Source of the DNA: Desulfatitalea tepidiphila
GTDB lineage: Bacteria > Desulfobacterota > Desulfobacteria > Desulfobacterales > Desulfosarcinaceae
Length of the DNA stretch: 64,000 bases
Assembly (NCBI RefSeq): GCF_001293685.1
Contig: NZ_BCAG01000003.1
Coordinates: 1,488,001-1,552,000 of the forward strand
Reading direction: 5' to 3'
This document shows positions 27,825 to 36,224 of the stretch, piece by piece. A program made the translations under genes and the position numbers. The notes beneath the pieces are model-generated. The model ran no database searches, had not been told where the DNA came from, and saw only the letters and a list, made by a program, of their open reading frames with translations. How positions within the stretch are numbered: position 1 is the stretch's first letter; every line of letters begins with the position of its first letter.

Positions 27825-28535
27825 ATGATCCGACGACGGACATATGCACATATCCTGGAACAGGCCCCGGCCCACAATCGTTGGCTGACCACCTTCAACG
27901 ATCTGATCACTTTGTTGATGGTCTTCTTTGTGCTGCTATTCTCCATGGGACATATGGATGCCGAGCGTTTCAGCTCGTTTCAAAATGGCATGCAGAGCGC
28001 CATGGGAATATTGAATGCCGGACGCTTCGGCGATGAGGGGCCGATGGGCGATGCGGCCTCATCGTTCCAGGCCGAATCCGAAACGGCCGGGCAGTTCCTC
28101 GAGGGGTTGCCCGATGCCACCGGTCTGGAGGCGGAGTATACCCCCAAGGGTATCAAACTCACCCTTAATGACGACCTGCTCTTTGATTCGGGTAGCGCCG
28201 ACATCACCGGCAACGGCGTCGAGCTGCTCGAAACGGTTGGCCGGGTCATCAAGCCCGCACGCCGACACGTTCGGGTGGAGGGCCACACGGACGATCGGCC
28301 CATTTTCAACAACCGCTACCCATCCAATTGGGAATTGTCGGCGGCCAGGGCGGTCAATGTGGTCAAACTTTTGATCGATAGCACCGGTATCGATCCGACC
28401 CTGCTGTCGGCCGCCGGATACGGATCATTCAAACCCAAGACCGCCAATGACACCGAGGCGGGGCGTGCCGCGAACCGGCGCGTGGAAATCATACTGGGCC
28501 GGGAAGCACTCGAAGGCTCCGAAACAAAAGAATAA
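27825..28535 (+). CDS. motB: Flagellar stator protein MotB with channel aspartate
   Basis: 236 residues. The membrane segment R-W-LTTFN-D26-LITLLMVFFVLLFSM carries the proton-binding aspartate. The OmpA-like domain follows (LLFDSGSADITGNG, VEGHTDDRPIFNN, ARAVNVVKLL, NRRVEIIL). It binds peptidoglycan and, with MotA, forms the torque unit. Immediately downstream of the aspartate-less paralog; the two share the same architecture and probably arose by duplication. fliL starts 33 bases after it. Confidence 0.92.
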   Translation: MIRRRTYAHILEQAPAHNRWLTTFNDLITLLMVFFVLLFSMGHMDAERFSSFQNGMQSAMGILNAGRFGDEGPMGDAASSFQAESETAGQFLEGLPDATGLEAEYTPKGIKLTLNDDLLFDSGSADITGNGVELLETVGRVIKPARRHVRVEGHTDDRPIFNNRYPSNWELSAARAVNVVKLLIDSTGIDPTLLSAAGYGSFKPKTANDTEAGRAANRRVEIILGREALEGSETKE

Positions 28536-28568
28536 TCATAGGGACACGACGGACTGGAGGAAATCAGC

Positions 28569-29045
28569 ATGTCCACAAAAACGTTGGTGATCGTTCTGGC
28601 GGCAGTCGTTTTGGTAATCGCGGTGATGGGCGGCGGCTTTTTTCTCATGTGGACCAAAATGAACACCACTCTTGCCCAGATGCAGATGCAGAACGCGGCC
28701 GAAAACGAAGCCGAGGAGACCCCCAAAGAGGAAGAAGTCACCATCGGCCCCATCTACAAAATGGAGACCCTGATCGTCAACTTGGCCGATCAGGGCGGCA
28801 AACGCTACCTGAGAATCACCATGGAACTGGAGCTGAGCGCACCCGAGGTGATGGAGGAAATCAACAACAGAATGCCTCAGCTGCGCGATGCCATCCTCAT
28901 GGTCCTGCCCAGCAAGCAATATTCGGATATCGGCAGCACCGAAGGCAAAATCGCCCTGCGCGACGAACTCATCGCCAAGATCAACGGCATATTGAAAAAA
29001 GGTACGGTCACCACCATCTACTTCACGGAATTCGTTGTCCAGTAA
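28569..29045 (+). CDS. fliL: Flagellar basal body-associated protein FliL
   Basis: 158 residues. One N-terminal membrane segment (VIVLAAVVLVIAVMGGGFFLM), an acidic linker, and the FliL domain (METLIVNLADQGGKRYLRITMELEL ... RDAILMVLPSKQY, shown in part). It rings the stator and strengthens its attachment. Its place between motB and fliM is standard. A GGAGG precedes the start. Confidence 0.93.
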   Translation: MSTKTLVIVLAAVVLVIAVMGGGFFLMWTKMNTTLAQMQMQNAAENEAEETPKEEEVTIGPIYKMETLIVNLADQGGKRYLRITMELELSAPEVMEEINNRMPQLRDAILMVLPSKQYSDIGSTEGKIALRDELIAKINGILKKGTVTTIYFTEFVVQ

Positions 29046-29056
29046 CAGGAGCGATC

Positions 29057-30040
29057 ATGGCCGAACAGATACTATCCCAGGAAGAGATCGATGCCCTGCT
29101 CAATGCCATGGACAGCGGCGAAGTGGATGTCCAAGAGGAGGTGCAACCCAAGGCCAGAGCCGAGGCGCGCGCTTACGATCTGACCTCTCAAAGCCTGATG
29201 CTGCGGGATCAGTTCGATGCCCTGGACGAAGTCTACGATAAATTCGTCAACCTGCTCAACGTGGCCCTGACCAGTTCGCTGCAGCGGGCCATCGAAGTGA
29301 AGCAGATATCGAAGGAGATCGTCAAATTCGGCGAATTCCTGCGGGCGTTTTCCAACCCGACCGGGTTCAGTATCTACACCATGGAGCCCTTGATCGGTTC
29401 GGCGCTGCTGGCGGCCGAACCCAACCTCTGCTTCGCCCTGATCGACAGCATGTTCGGCGGCGTCGGGCGACCCCTGGCCAAGGTGCGCGAATTTACCCAG
29501 ATCGAACAGCGCATGCTCACCCGGTTTTACTCGGATGTGCTGACCGAACTGGAACGGGCCTGGCAAGTGGCCTACAACATCAAGGTGGTGCAAAAGAAGA
29601 CGGAAACCAAGCCCGAGTTTGTCAACCTGGTCAGTCCGGCGGACCTGGTGCTGATCTTCGTCTTTTCCATCGCCGGCGAGGAGTTTGTGGGCAACATTCA
29701 TATCTGTACCCCGTTTCTCATGCTCGAACCGGTAAAAGACAAGCTCTCCTCCCGGTACCTGCGCGAAAAGGATCGCGCCCACGCATTTCGCGGCCAGTTG
29801 TCAGTCCTGTTGCAGGATACAAAGGTGAAGATGGTGGCCGAGCTGGGCAAAACCGTCTACACCATCGGCAACATCCTCAAACTCGAAAAAGGGGATGTGG
29901 TGAAAATCAATTCCGGACCGCAGGACCCGGTCGTTCTCAAGGTCGAAGGCACTCCCAAGTACCTGGGGATGCCCGGCACCCTGAAAGGAAACCGGGCCGT
30001 GCAGATTTCCACGCTCATCAAGAAGGAAGAAGGAGTATAG
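29057..30040 (+). CDS. fliM: Flagellar motor switch protein FliM
   Basis: 327 residues from the ATG at 29057, which has AGGAG 5 bases upstream; the frame runs open further back inside fliL but that part is not coding. The CheY-P-binding N-terminus ILSQEEIDALL is intact, so the switch can respond to chemotaxis. The middle domain has GLNGMFGG-like SMFGGVGRPLAK, and the C-terminal SpoA domain follows (VVKINSGPQDPVVLKVEGTP). It forms the C ring with FliG and FliN. Confidence 0.95.
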   Translation: MAEQILSQEEIDALLNAMDSGEVDVQEEVQPKARAEARAYDLTSQSLMLRDQFDALDEVYDKFVNLLNVALTSSLQRAIEVKQISKEIVKFGEFLRAFSNPTGFSIYTMEPLIGSALLAAEPNLCFALIDSMFGGVGRPLAKVREFTQIEQRMLTRFYSDVLTELERAWQVAYNIKVVQKKTETKPEFVNLVSPADLVLIFVFSIAGEEFVGNIHICTPFLMLEPVKDKLSSRYLREKDRAHAFRGQLSVLLQDTKVKMVAELGKTVYTIGNILKLEKGDVVKINSGPQDPVVLKVEGTPKYLGMPGTLKGNRAVQISTLIKKEEGV

Positions 30041-30046
30041 GGTACA

Positions 30047-30460
30047 ATGGCAGCTGATAAACCACAGGCCAAAGGCGGCACGCAACCTAATACCGGCACA
30101 GCGGGCGGACCCGCTCATCCGCCTGTGAATTCCGGCGCCCAGGCCGGTCAATCCCCCCATGCCTTCTCCGGATTGAAAGGCCAGGCCGAAGGCGGCAAAC
30201 CGGCCAATTTGGACTTTATCCTCGATATCCCCCTTGAAATCACCGTAGAACTGGGGCGCACCCGCATGTTGATTCACGATCTGCTAAAGCTGGGGCAGGG
30301 CTCGGTGATCGAGTTGACCAAGCCGGCCGGCGATACCCTGGAAATTCTGGCGAACAATCGTCTGATCGCCAAGGGGGACGTCGTCGTGATGAATGACAAA
30401 TATGGCATCCGCCTGACCGAGGTGATCAGCCCGGTGGAGCGACTGGAGAAGCTGAAATGA
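30047..30460 (+). CDS. fliN: Flagellar motor switch protein FliN
   Basis: 137 residues. About 55 residues of low-complexity Pro/Gly/Ala precede a SpoA domain (FILDIPLEITVELGRTRM, LKLGQGSVIELTKPAGD, NNRLIAKGDVVVMNDKYG), which is clearly FliN. It completes the C ring and docks FliH, so here it may bind the FliH part of the fused ATPase. Its TGA overlaps the fliO start. Confidence 0.95.
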   Translation: MAADKPQAKGGTQPNTGTAGGPAHPPVNSGAQAGQSPHAFSGLKGQAEGGKPANLDFILDIPLEITVELGRTRMLIHDLLKLGQGSVIELTKPAGDTLEILANNRLIAKGDVVVMNDKYGIRLTEVISPVERLEKLK

Positions 30461-30876
30461 ATGAAGCCCCTGATCTGACCCTGGCGGCCATCAAGATGGT
30501 GCTCTCCCTGGGCCTGGTGCTGGCTATCCTGTACCTGGCCTATCGCTGGACGCGCCGTTCTCTGCCGGCCGGCACCGTCGGCGGAAGAGGCCGTTTGATC
30601 CAGGTGTTGGGCAGCCAATACCTGGGCGTCAAAAAATCCATCGCGGTGGTCCGGGTGCCGGGCAACATCCTGGTTCTGGGCATCGGGAACGAGCAAATCA
30701 ACTTGTTGACGAAGATCGATGATCCGGAAGTGATGGCCGCCTTCACCTCGGAATCGGAGCTTAATGTCAAGGGGGGCGGAGGGTTCAAGGATCAACTCCA
30801 GCGTATGTTGCGTCCCATGCAAACGCGTTGCGACCGGGGCGCTGCCAACGACGCTCCATCTGAGGTATCCCGCTGA
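30457..30876 (+). CDS. fliO: Flagellar export assembly factor FliO
   Basis: 139 residues with one membrane segment ([21 protein letters not shown]) and the FliO domain ([34 protein letters not shown]). It helps assemble the FliP pentamer. It overlaps fliN by 4 bases and its TGA overlaps the ATG of the fliP signal-peptide frame at 30876 (TGATG), indicating tight coupling. Confidence 0.88.
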   Translation: MNEAPDLTLAAIKMVLSLGLVLAILYLAYRWTRRSLPAGTVGGRGRLIQVLGSQYLGVKKSIAVVRVPGNILVLGIGNEQINLLTKIDDPEVMAAFTSESELNVKGGGGFKDQLQRMLRPMQTRCDRGAANDAPSEVSR

Positions 30877-31642
30877 TGGTGTTTCGCATGAGACATGTGA
30901 ATTGGGTTGTGGCGGCCCTGCTGATCGGATGGTTTTTTTCGGTGTGGCCCATGCTGCCGAGACCGGACCCGGCCTGCTTCAGATCGATGTGGCCCAGGGG
31001 GAAAATCCGGGCAAGATGGGCGTAGTGCTGCAGATTTTCCTGTTGCTGACCATCCTGAGCCTGGTGCCGTCGATCCTCATCATGGTCACCTGCTTTACCC
31101 GCATCGCCATCGTGCTTTCCCTTCTGCGCCAGGCTATCGGGGCGGCGCAACTGCCGCCCAACCAGATCATCATCGGTCTATCGCTCTTTTTGACTTTTTT
31201 CGTCATGACACCGGTCTGGCAAAACGTGCACCAGAACGCCCTGAAGCCTTACCTTGACAACCAGTTGTCCTCGGCCGAGGCGCTCGAACGGGCGACAACC
31301 CCCATTCGCGGTTTCATGATCAAGCAGACTCGCGAAAAAGACCTGGCCCTGCTGGTCGGTATCGCCAAGATGGAACGCCCCAAAAACATCGACGATGTGC
31401 CGACCACGGTGCTGATTCCGGCCTTCATGATCAGCGAATTGAAAACGGCGTTTCAGATCGGTTTCATGCTCTATATCCCATTTTTGATCATCGATATGGT
31501 GGTGGCCAGTGTGCTGCTCTCCATGGGCATGATGATGCTCCCGCCGGTCATGGTCTCCCTGCCGTTCAAACTGATGATCTTCGTCTTGACCGATGGGTGG
31601 TTCCTGATCGTGGGCTCGTTGATCAAGAGCTTCAAGTTTTAA
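30876..31642 (+). CDS. fliP: Flagellar export gate protein FliP, with frame disruption in the signal peptide
   Basis: The conserved FliP body runs in the frame of 30929-31642: [51 protein letters not shown]. The expected cleavable signal peptide starts at ATG 30876 in another frame ([17 protein letters not shown]); it joins the body ([11 protein letters not shown]) only if one base is reread or added at the T7 run 30933-30939. As given, an intact frame starts either at ATG 30929, with almost no signal peptide, or from an unlikely upstream start inside fliO. Sequencing error, true mutation, or slippage are all possible. FliP forms the core of the export gate with FliQ and FliR. Confidence 0.85.
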
Positions 31643-31684
31643 CCTTCAACCCTTTTACCGGACAGCATCCAGGAGGCGTAACGA

Positions 31685-31954
31685 ATGACCCCCGAATTTA
31701 TCACCGGCTTTTTCCTGCAAGCCATTAAAACGGCCATCATGCTGGCAGGTCCCATGTTGGCAGTGGGTCTGGTGGTGGGCATCCTGGTGAGCATGTTCCA
31801 GGCCGCCACCCAGATCAATGAAATGACCCTGGTTTTTGTGCCCAAGATGTTGGGCGTCGCTGTGGCCCTGCTGGTCTTTTTCCCCTGGATGCTGCGGATC
31901 ATTACCGAGTTTGCCAACCGGTTGTTTACGAACATACCCATGTATTTGAATTAA
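31685..31954 (+). CDS. fliQ: Flagellar export gate protein FliQ
   Basis: 89 residues, two membrane helices (AIMLAGPMLAVGLVVGILVS and AVALLVFFPWMLRIITEF) around the AATQINEMTLVFVPKM loop that is strongly conserved in FliQ. Part of the FliP5Q4R1 gate. GGAGG lies 8 bases before the start. Confidence 0.95.
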   Translation: MTPEFITGFFLQAIKTAIMLAGPMLAVGLVVGILVSMFQAATQINEMTLVFVPKMLGVAVALLVFFPWMLRIITEFANRLFTNIPMYLN

Positions 31955-31993
31955 AGTAGTTTTAAGTTTTAAGTGTAAAGTTTTAAGTGAAGG
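31951..31993. repeat. A/T-rich heptamer repeat, copy 2
   Basis: TTAAAGTAGTTTTAAGTTTT followed by AAGTGTAAAGTTTTAAGTG. Fills the fliQ-fliR junction and overlaps the end of fliQ by 4 bases. Same family as 25907-25940 and 43475-43500. Confidence 0.45.
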
Positions 31994-32023
31994 TTGTCTC
32001 TCTACAACTCAGGGCCATTCCCC

Positions 32024-32803
32024 ATGCTGCTGCTCAATTTACCGCTCGATCAGATTCAGCTTTTCATGTTCGTGCTGGTGCGCGTGGGGGCCATTCTCTT
32101 TTCGATCCCTTTCCTCGAGGCACGAAATGTCCCCGTGCTGGTCAAGGCCAGCCTGACCATGGCGGTGAGCCTCATGCTCATCCCAATGCTGCCCGTGTCC
32201 GGCATGTCGCTCGTGGGTGACCCGACTCAACTGGTCCTGGGGATTGCGGGAGAGATCGCCGTCGGATTGATCATCGGATTGACGGTGCAACTTATTTTCG
32301 CAGGCGTCCAATTGGCAGGGCAATTGGCCGGATTTCAGATGGGGTTTGCCATCGCCAATGTGGTGGACCCGGCATCCAGCCTGCAAATTCCCATCCTGTC
32401 CCAATTTCTCAACCTGTTCGCCCTGATGATCTTCTTTGCGGTCAACGGCCACTACTATTTTATCAAGGCCCTGGTCGACTCGTTTACGTTGATTCCTCCT
32501 TTCGGCGTTCATATGGACGGCCAGATATTGAATTTTATCATGATGATGGCAGCCAATCTCTTCACGATCGCCGTAAAGGTCGGTGCGCCGGTCATGGTCG
32601 CCCTCCTGTTGACCCAAACCGCACTGGGGCTTACGGCACGCACCGTTCCCCAGATGCAGATATTTGTCGTCGCCATGCCGCTGCAAATCCTTCTGGGGCT
32701 TCTCTTTTTAGGGATTTCGTTGCCATTTTGCATGGTTTTTTTCGAAAAGATCTTCAAACAATTGGGCCTCAATATCATCGCTCTGATCAGCTTTTTTGGA
32801 TAA
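32024..32803 (+). CDS. fliR: Flagellar export gate protein FliR
   Basis: 259 residues from ATG 32024 (MLLLNLPLDQIQLFMFVLVR), the usual FliR beginning. A TTG at 31994 would add ten residues and sits directly behind GAAGG from the repeat, so that start is not excluded. Six membrane segments; the motifs GLIIGLTVQLIFAGVQLAGQ and GFAIANVVDPA are FliR-typical. Single-copy plug subunit of the gate. Confidence 0.93.
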   Translation: MLLLNLPLDQIQLFMFVLVRVGAILFSIPFLEARNVPVLVKASLTMAVSLMLIPMLPVSGMSLVGDPTQLVLGIAGEIAVGLIIGLTVQLIFAGVQLAGQLAGFQMGFAIANVVDPASSLQIPILSQFLNLFALMIFFAVNGHYYFIKALVDSFTLIPPFGVHMDGQILNFIMMMAANLFTIAVKVGAPVMVALLLTQTALGLTARTVPQMQIFVVAMPLQILLGLLFLGISLPFCMVFFEKIFKQLGLNIIALISFFG

Positions 32804-32815
32804 ACAGGACTTCGC

Positions 32816-33886
32816 ATGGCGGAAGAAAACGACCAGGAAAAATCAGAGAAGGCAACCCCTAAGAAGCGCGAAGACGCGCGGCGCAAGGGGCAAGTCGCCA
32901 AGAGTCGTGAAATTCCGTCGGTGCTGGTGCTCCTTGGCTCGCTGTCGGTCTTTTATTTTGCGGGCAGTTGGATGTTCAATCAGCTCACCGAAATCATGCG
33001 ATGGGTGTTTGACCAGACAGTTCATTTCCAACTGGGCGGAGAAAGCACCCATGAGCTGCTTTGGCAGCTGTTTCTCAAAATCGTCGTGGTGCTGGCACCC
33101 CTGGTGGCGACCGTGGCGGTGGCCGGTATTTTGGGAAACATCGCACAGACGGGCTTCATGTTGACCGGCGAAACCATGACGCCCAAACTCTCCAAGCTCA
33201 ATCCGCTCAAGGGGATGAAGCGCCTCTTTTCCATCACCTCCCTTGTGGAATTGATCAAGTCCGTGCTCAAGGTGATCATCATCGCCGGCGTCTCCTACAG
33301 CATGTTGCGCGGAGAGATGGAGAGCATCCCGGCGCTGGTGGAGTTGGAGATTCCGGCAATCCTCGCCTTTTTCGGACGAGTGGCCTTGAAGCTGGGATTC
33401 TATACCTGCCTCGTATTGATTATTCTGGCCGCATTGGACCTTTTCTTTCAGACCTGGAAGCATGAACGCGATCTGCGCATGACCAAACAGGAGGTAAAGG
33501 ACGAGTTCAAGCAGCGTGAAGGTGATCCGGCGGTACGCGCCCGCATCCGAGCGGCCCAGCGTGAAATGGCCATGAAACGCATGATGGAGGCTGTTCCCGG
33601 TGCCACCGTGGTCATTACCAACCCCACCCACTTGGCCATTGCCCTGAAATTCGAACGCGACATGCCGGCGCCGGTGGTTGTAGCCAAGGGCGCAGATCAC
33701 ATCGCCGCCAAGATCCGGGAACTGGCCGTCGCCCACGATGTTCCCATCATCGAACAAAAACCCCTGGCCAGGGCCATTTATAAGGATGTGGAGATCGGGC
33801 AGCAGATTCCGGTGGATCTCTACCAGGCCGTCGCCGAGATACTGGCCTATGTGTACCGCTTGAAAGGCTTGGTCCCCACCGCGTAA
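32816..33886 (+). CDS. flhB: Export gate switch protein FlhB
   Basis: 356 residues. The N-terminal amphipathic region EKATPKKREDARRKGQVAKS and four membrane segments precede the cytosolic part with the self-cleaving N269-P270-T271-H272 site (VVITNPTHLAIALKF). That site is needed for the change from hook to filament export, driven by FliK. Starts 12 bases after fliR. Confidence 0.96.
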   Translation: MAEENDQEKSEKATPKKREDARRKGQVAKSREIPSVLVLLGSLSVFYFAGSWMFNQLTEIMRWVFDQTVHFQLGGESTHELLWQLFLKIVVVLAPLVATVAVAGILGNIAQTGFMLTGETMTPKLSKLNPLKGMKRLFSITSLVELIKSVLKVIIIAGVSYSMLRGEMESIPALVELEIPAILAFFGRVALKLGFYTCLVLIILAALDLFFQTWKHERDLRMTKQEVKDEFKQREGDPAVRARIRAAQREMAMKRMMEAVPGATVVITNPTHLAIALKFERDMPAPVVVAKGADHIAAKIRELAVAHDVPIIEQKPLARAIYKDVEIGQQIPVDLYQAVAEILAYVYRLKGLVPTA

Positions 33887-34109
33887 TGCCGCTCCTCAAA
33901 GGGTTCCGGCGAGATTTTGACGCTCCGACGAATCGTTGGATGAATGAGCGAGGGTGCAGGGACGTCCAAGCCCTTTCCAGGAAGATAATCCTTTGAAATC
34001 CAATACGAAATAAAATTTCTAAACGCACCTGAAAGGTCACCGGCCTCAGGCATGGAAAATGCAGATCCAGCCATCGTCACGCGCAACCCCACGGAGTTCA
34101 AACAACCAT

Positions 34110-36224
34110 ATGACGGAAATCGCCGGAACCAGCACCCTGAGCAATCGACTTTCCATCGTCTCCAAAAACACGGATGTGATGATGGGGTTCGGGATCATGT
34201 GTATTCTCATGGTCATGATCATTCCGATTCCGCCCATGCTGCTCGATCTGTTTCTGACCTTCAATATCACCTTCGCCTTGATGATTCTGCTGGTCGGCAT
34301 GTATGTGATCAAGCCGATCGATTTTTCCGCCTTCCCAACCGTATTGCTGCTGTCCACCCTTTTCCGGCTGGCGCTCAATATCGCTTCGACCCGCTTGATA
34401 TTGCTGCATGGCGAAGGGGGAACCCAGGCGGCCGGTAAAGTGATCAGTGCCTTCGGCAGCTTTGTGGTCGGCGGCAATTACCTGGTCGGCTTGATCGTCT
34501 TCGTTATCCTGGTGGTGGTCAACTTCGTGGTCATCACCAAGGGCGCCGGGCGCATCGCCGAGGTTGCGGCCCGCTTTACCCTGGATGCCATGCCGGGCAA
34601 GCAGATGAGCATTGATGCCGATCTCAATGCCGGTTTGATCGACGACCAGGAGGCCCGTAATCGCCGTCAGCAAGTGGCCCGCGAGTCGGAGTATTATGGG
34701 GCCATGGACGGTGCCAATAAATTCGTGCGCGGCGACGCCATCGCAGGCATCATCATCACCCTTATCAATATCATCGCCGGGTTTGCCATCGGCGTGTTTC
34801 AAAACGGCATGTCCTTTGCCGATGCGGCCCAGAATTATACCTTGCTCACCGTTGGCGACGGTCTGGTCAGCCAGGTGCCGGCCCTGATCATCTCCACGGC
34901 AGCCGGCATTGTGGTCAGCCGGGCCGGTTCGGAAAACAACCTGGGCCTGGAGATTGGTTCACAACTCTTCGTCAAACCGCGCGCCCTGGCCGTAGCCGCG
35001 TTCATCCTCTTCGCCTTTGGTGCGATCCCGGGCTTGCCGACAGTTCCCTTTTTCATCCTGGCGCTCTTTGTGGGCGGCGTCGCCTATCTGTTATTCAAGG
35101 CCGAGCGTCAGAAGGCCGCCCAGCAGGTCGTGGAAAGGGAAAAGAGCGAACCCGAAGACGGTGGGGAGACCGCACAAATATTCAGGCCGTTGCCGCCCCT
35201 GGACATTCTCGCATTGGAAATCGGCTACGGGTTGATCCCGCTGGTCGACAGCCAGCAAGACGGCGAATTGCTCGATCGTATCAAGTCGATTCGTCGTCAA
35301 ATCGCCCAGGAAATCGGCATCGTCGTGCCATCGATTCATATTCAGGACAATATGCAACTCAGACCCGGCGAGTATGTCATCAAGCTCAAGGGCAATGAGA
35401 TCGGTCGGGGTGAGTTGATGCTGAACCAGTACCTGGCCATGAACCCCGGCAATGCGGACGATTCTATCCATGGCATTCCCACCAAGGAACCCACCTATGG
35501 CATCGACGCCATGTGGATCAAAGAGACGGTGCGCGAAGAGGCCATCGCCAAGGGATTCACGGTCGTTGATTTGTCCACGGTGATCACGACCCATCTCTCC
35601 GACATCATCCGGCGCCATGCTCAGGAATTGCTCGGCCGCCAGGAGACCCAGCAGTTGCTCGATGCCCTCAAGCAAACCCATCCCAAAGTGGTCGACGAGC
35701 TCGTGCCGGGGCATCTCTCCCTTGGCGGTGTGGTACGGGTTCTTCAGAATCTGCTGAGCGAACAGGTATCGATTCGTGACCTGCTGACCATCATCGAGGC
35801 CATGGCCGATTGGGCACCATCGGTCAAACAACTCGATGTATTGACGGAACATGTGCGCCAGGCCCTGGCACGGGCGATCACCCAGCAATATCTCTCGCCC
35901 GAAGGCGATCTGGTGGCGATCTCCCTCGGTCAAACCGCCGAACGGCGTATCGCCGAGTCGATCCAGCGAACCGACCAGGGAGATTACCTGGCGATCGAAC
36001 CCCAGGCCGCCCAGCGTTTGATCCATCATCTGGCCGGACAGTTGGACCAATTTACCCAGCGTAACCTGCAGCCGTTGGTTTTGTGTTCCGGTCAGATTCG
36101 ATCCCATTTCAAAAAGCTGGTCGATCGTTTCATCCCCAACCTCGTGGTGCTGGCCTATGAAGAGATTTTACCCCATATCAGAATTCAATCCATTGGAGTG
36201 GCGGAGCTGAAAGATGAAAATTAA
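34110..36224 (+). CDS. flhA: Export gate protein FlhA
   Basis: 704 residues from ATG 34110 (MTEIAGTSTLSN). An upstream in-frame ATG at 34059 gives 721 residues; the shorter form fits usual length but neither start has a strong ribosome site. Eight membrane segments, the FHIPEP signature region (FLLSTLFRLALNIASTRLIL, in part: LFRLALNIASTRL) and GDAIAGIIITLINIIAGF are present; the C-terminal domain docks chaperones. 223 bp separates it from flhB, with no gene between. Its end overlaps flhF by 11 bases. Confidence 0.94.
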   Translation: MTEIAGTSTLSNRLSIVSKNTDVMMGFGIMCILMVMIIPIPPMLLDLFLTFNITFALMILLVGMYVIKPIDFSAFPTVLLLSTLFRLALNIASTRLILLHGEGGTQAAGKVISAFGSFVVGGNYLVGLIVFVILVVVNFVVITKGAGRIAEVAARFTLDAMPGKQMSIDADLNAGLIDDQEARNRRQQVARESEYYGAMDGANKFVRGDAIAGIIITLINIIAGFAIGVFQNGMSFADAAQNYTLLTVGDGLVSQVPALIISTAAGIVVSRAGSENNLGLEIGSQLFVKPRALAVAAFILFAFGAIPGLPTVPFFILALFVGGVAYLLFKAERQKAAQQVVEREKSEPEDGGETAQIFRPLPPLDILALEIGYGLIPLVDSQQDGELLDRIKSIRRQIAQEIGIVVPSIHIQDNMQLRPGEYVIKLKGNEIGRGELMLNQYLAMNPGNADDSIHGIPTKEPTYGIDAMWIKETVREEAIAKGFTVVDLSTVITTHLSDIIRRHAQELLGRQETQQLLDALKQTHPKVVDELVPGHLSLGGVVRVLQNLLSEQVSIRDLLTIIEAMADWAPSVKQLDVLTEHVRQALARAITQQYLSPEGDLVAISLGQTAERRIAESIQRTDQGDYLAIEPQAAQRLIHHLAGQLDQFTQRNLQPLVLCSGQIRSHFKKLVDRFIPNLVVLAYEEILPHIRIQSIGVAELKDEN

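Noticed and set aside
28649-29056. 136-codon upstream extension of fliM
   Set aside because: It reads inside fliL in another frame; the true FliM N-terminus (ILSQEEIDALL) starts at 29057 behind AGGAG.
30764-30928. Upstream in-frame extension of FliP inside fliO
   Set aside because: Encodes Cys/Pro-rich nonsense and leaves the signal peptide out of frame; the ATG 30876 frame is the signal peptide.
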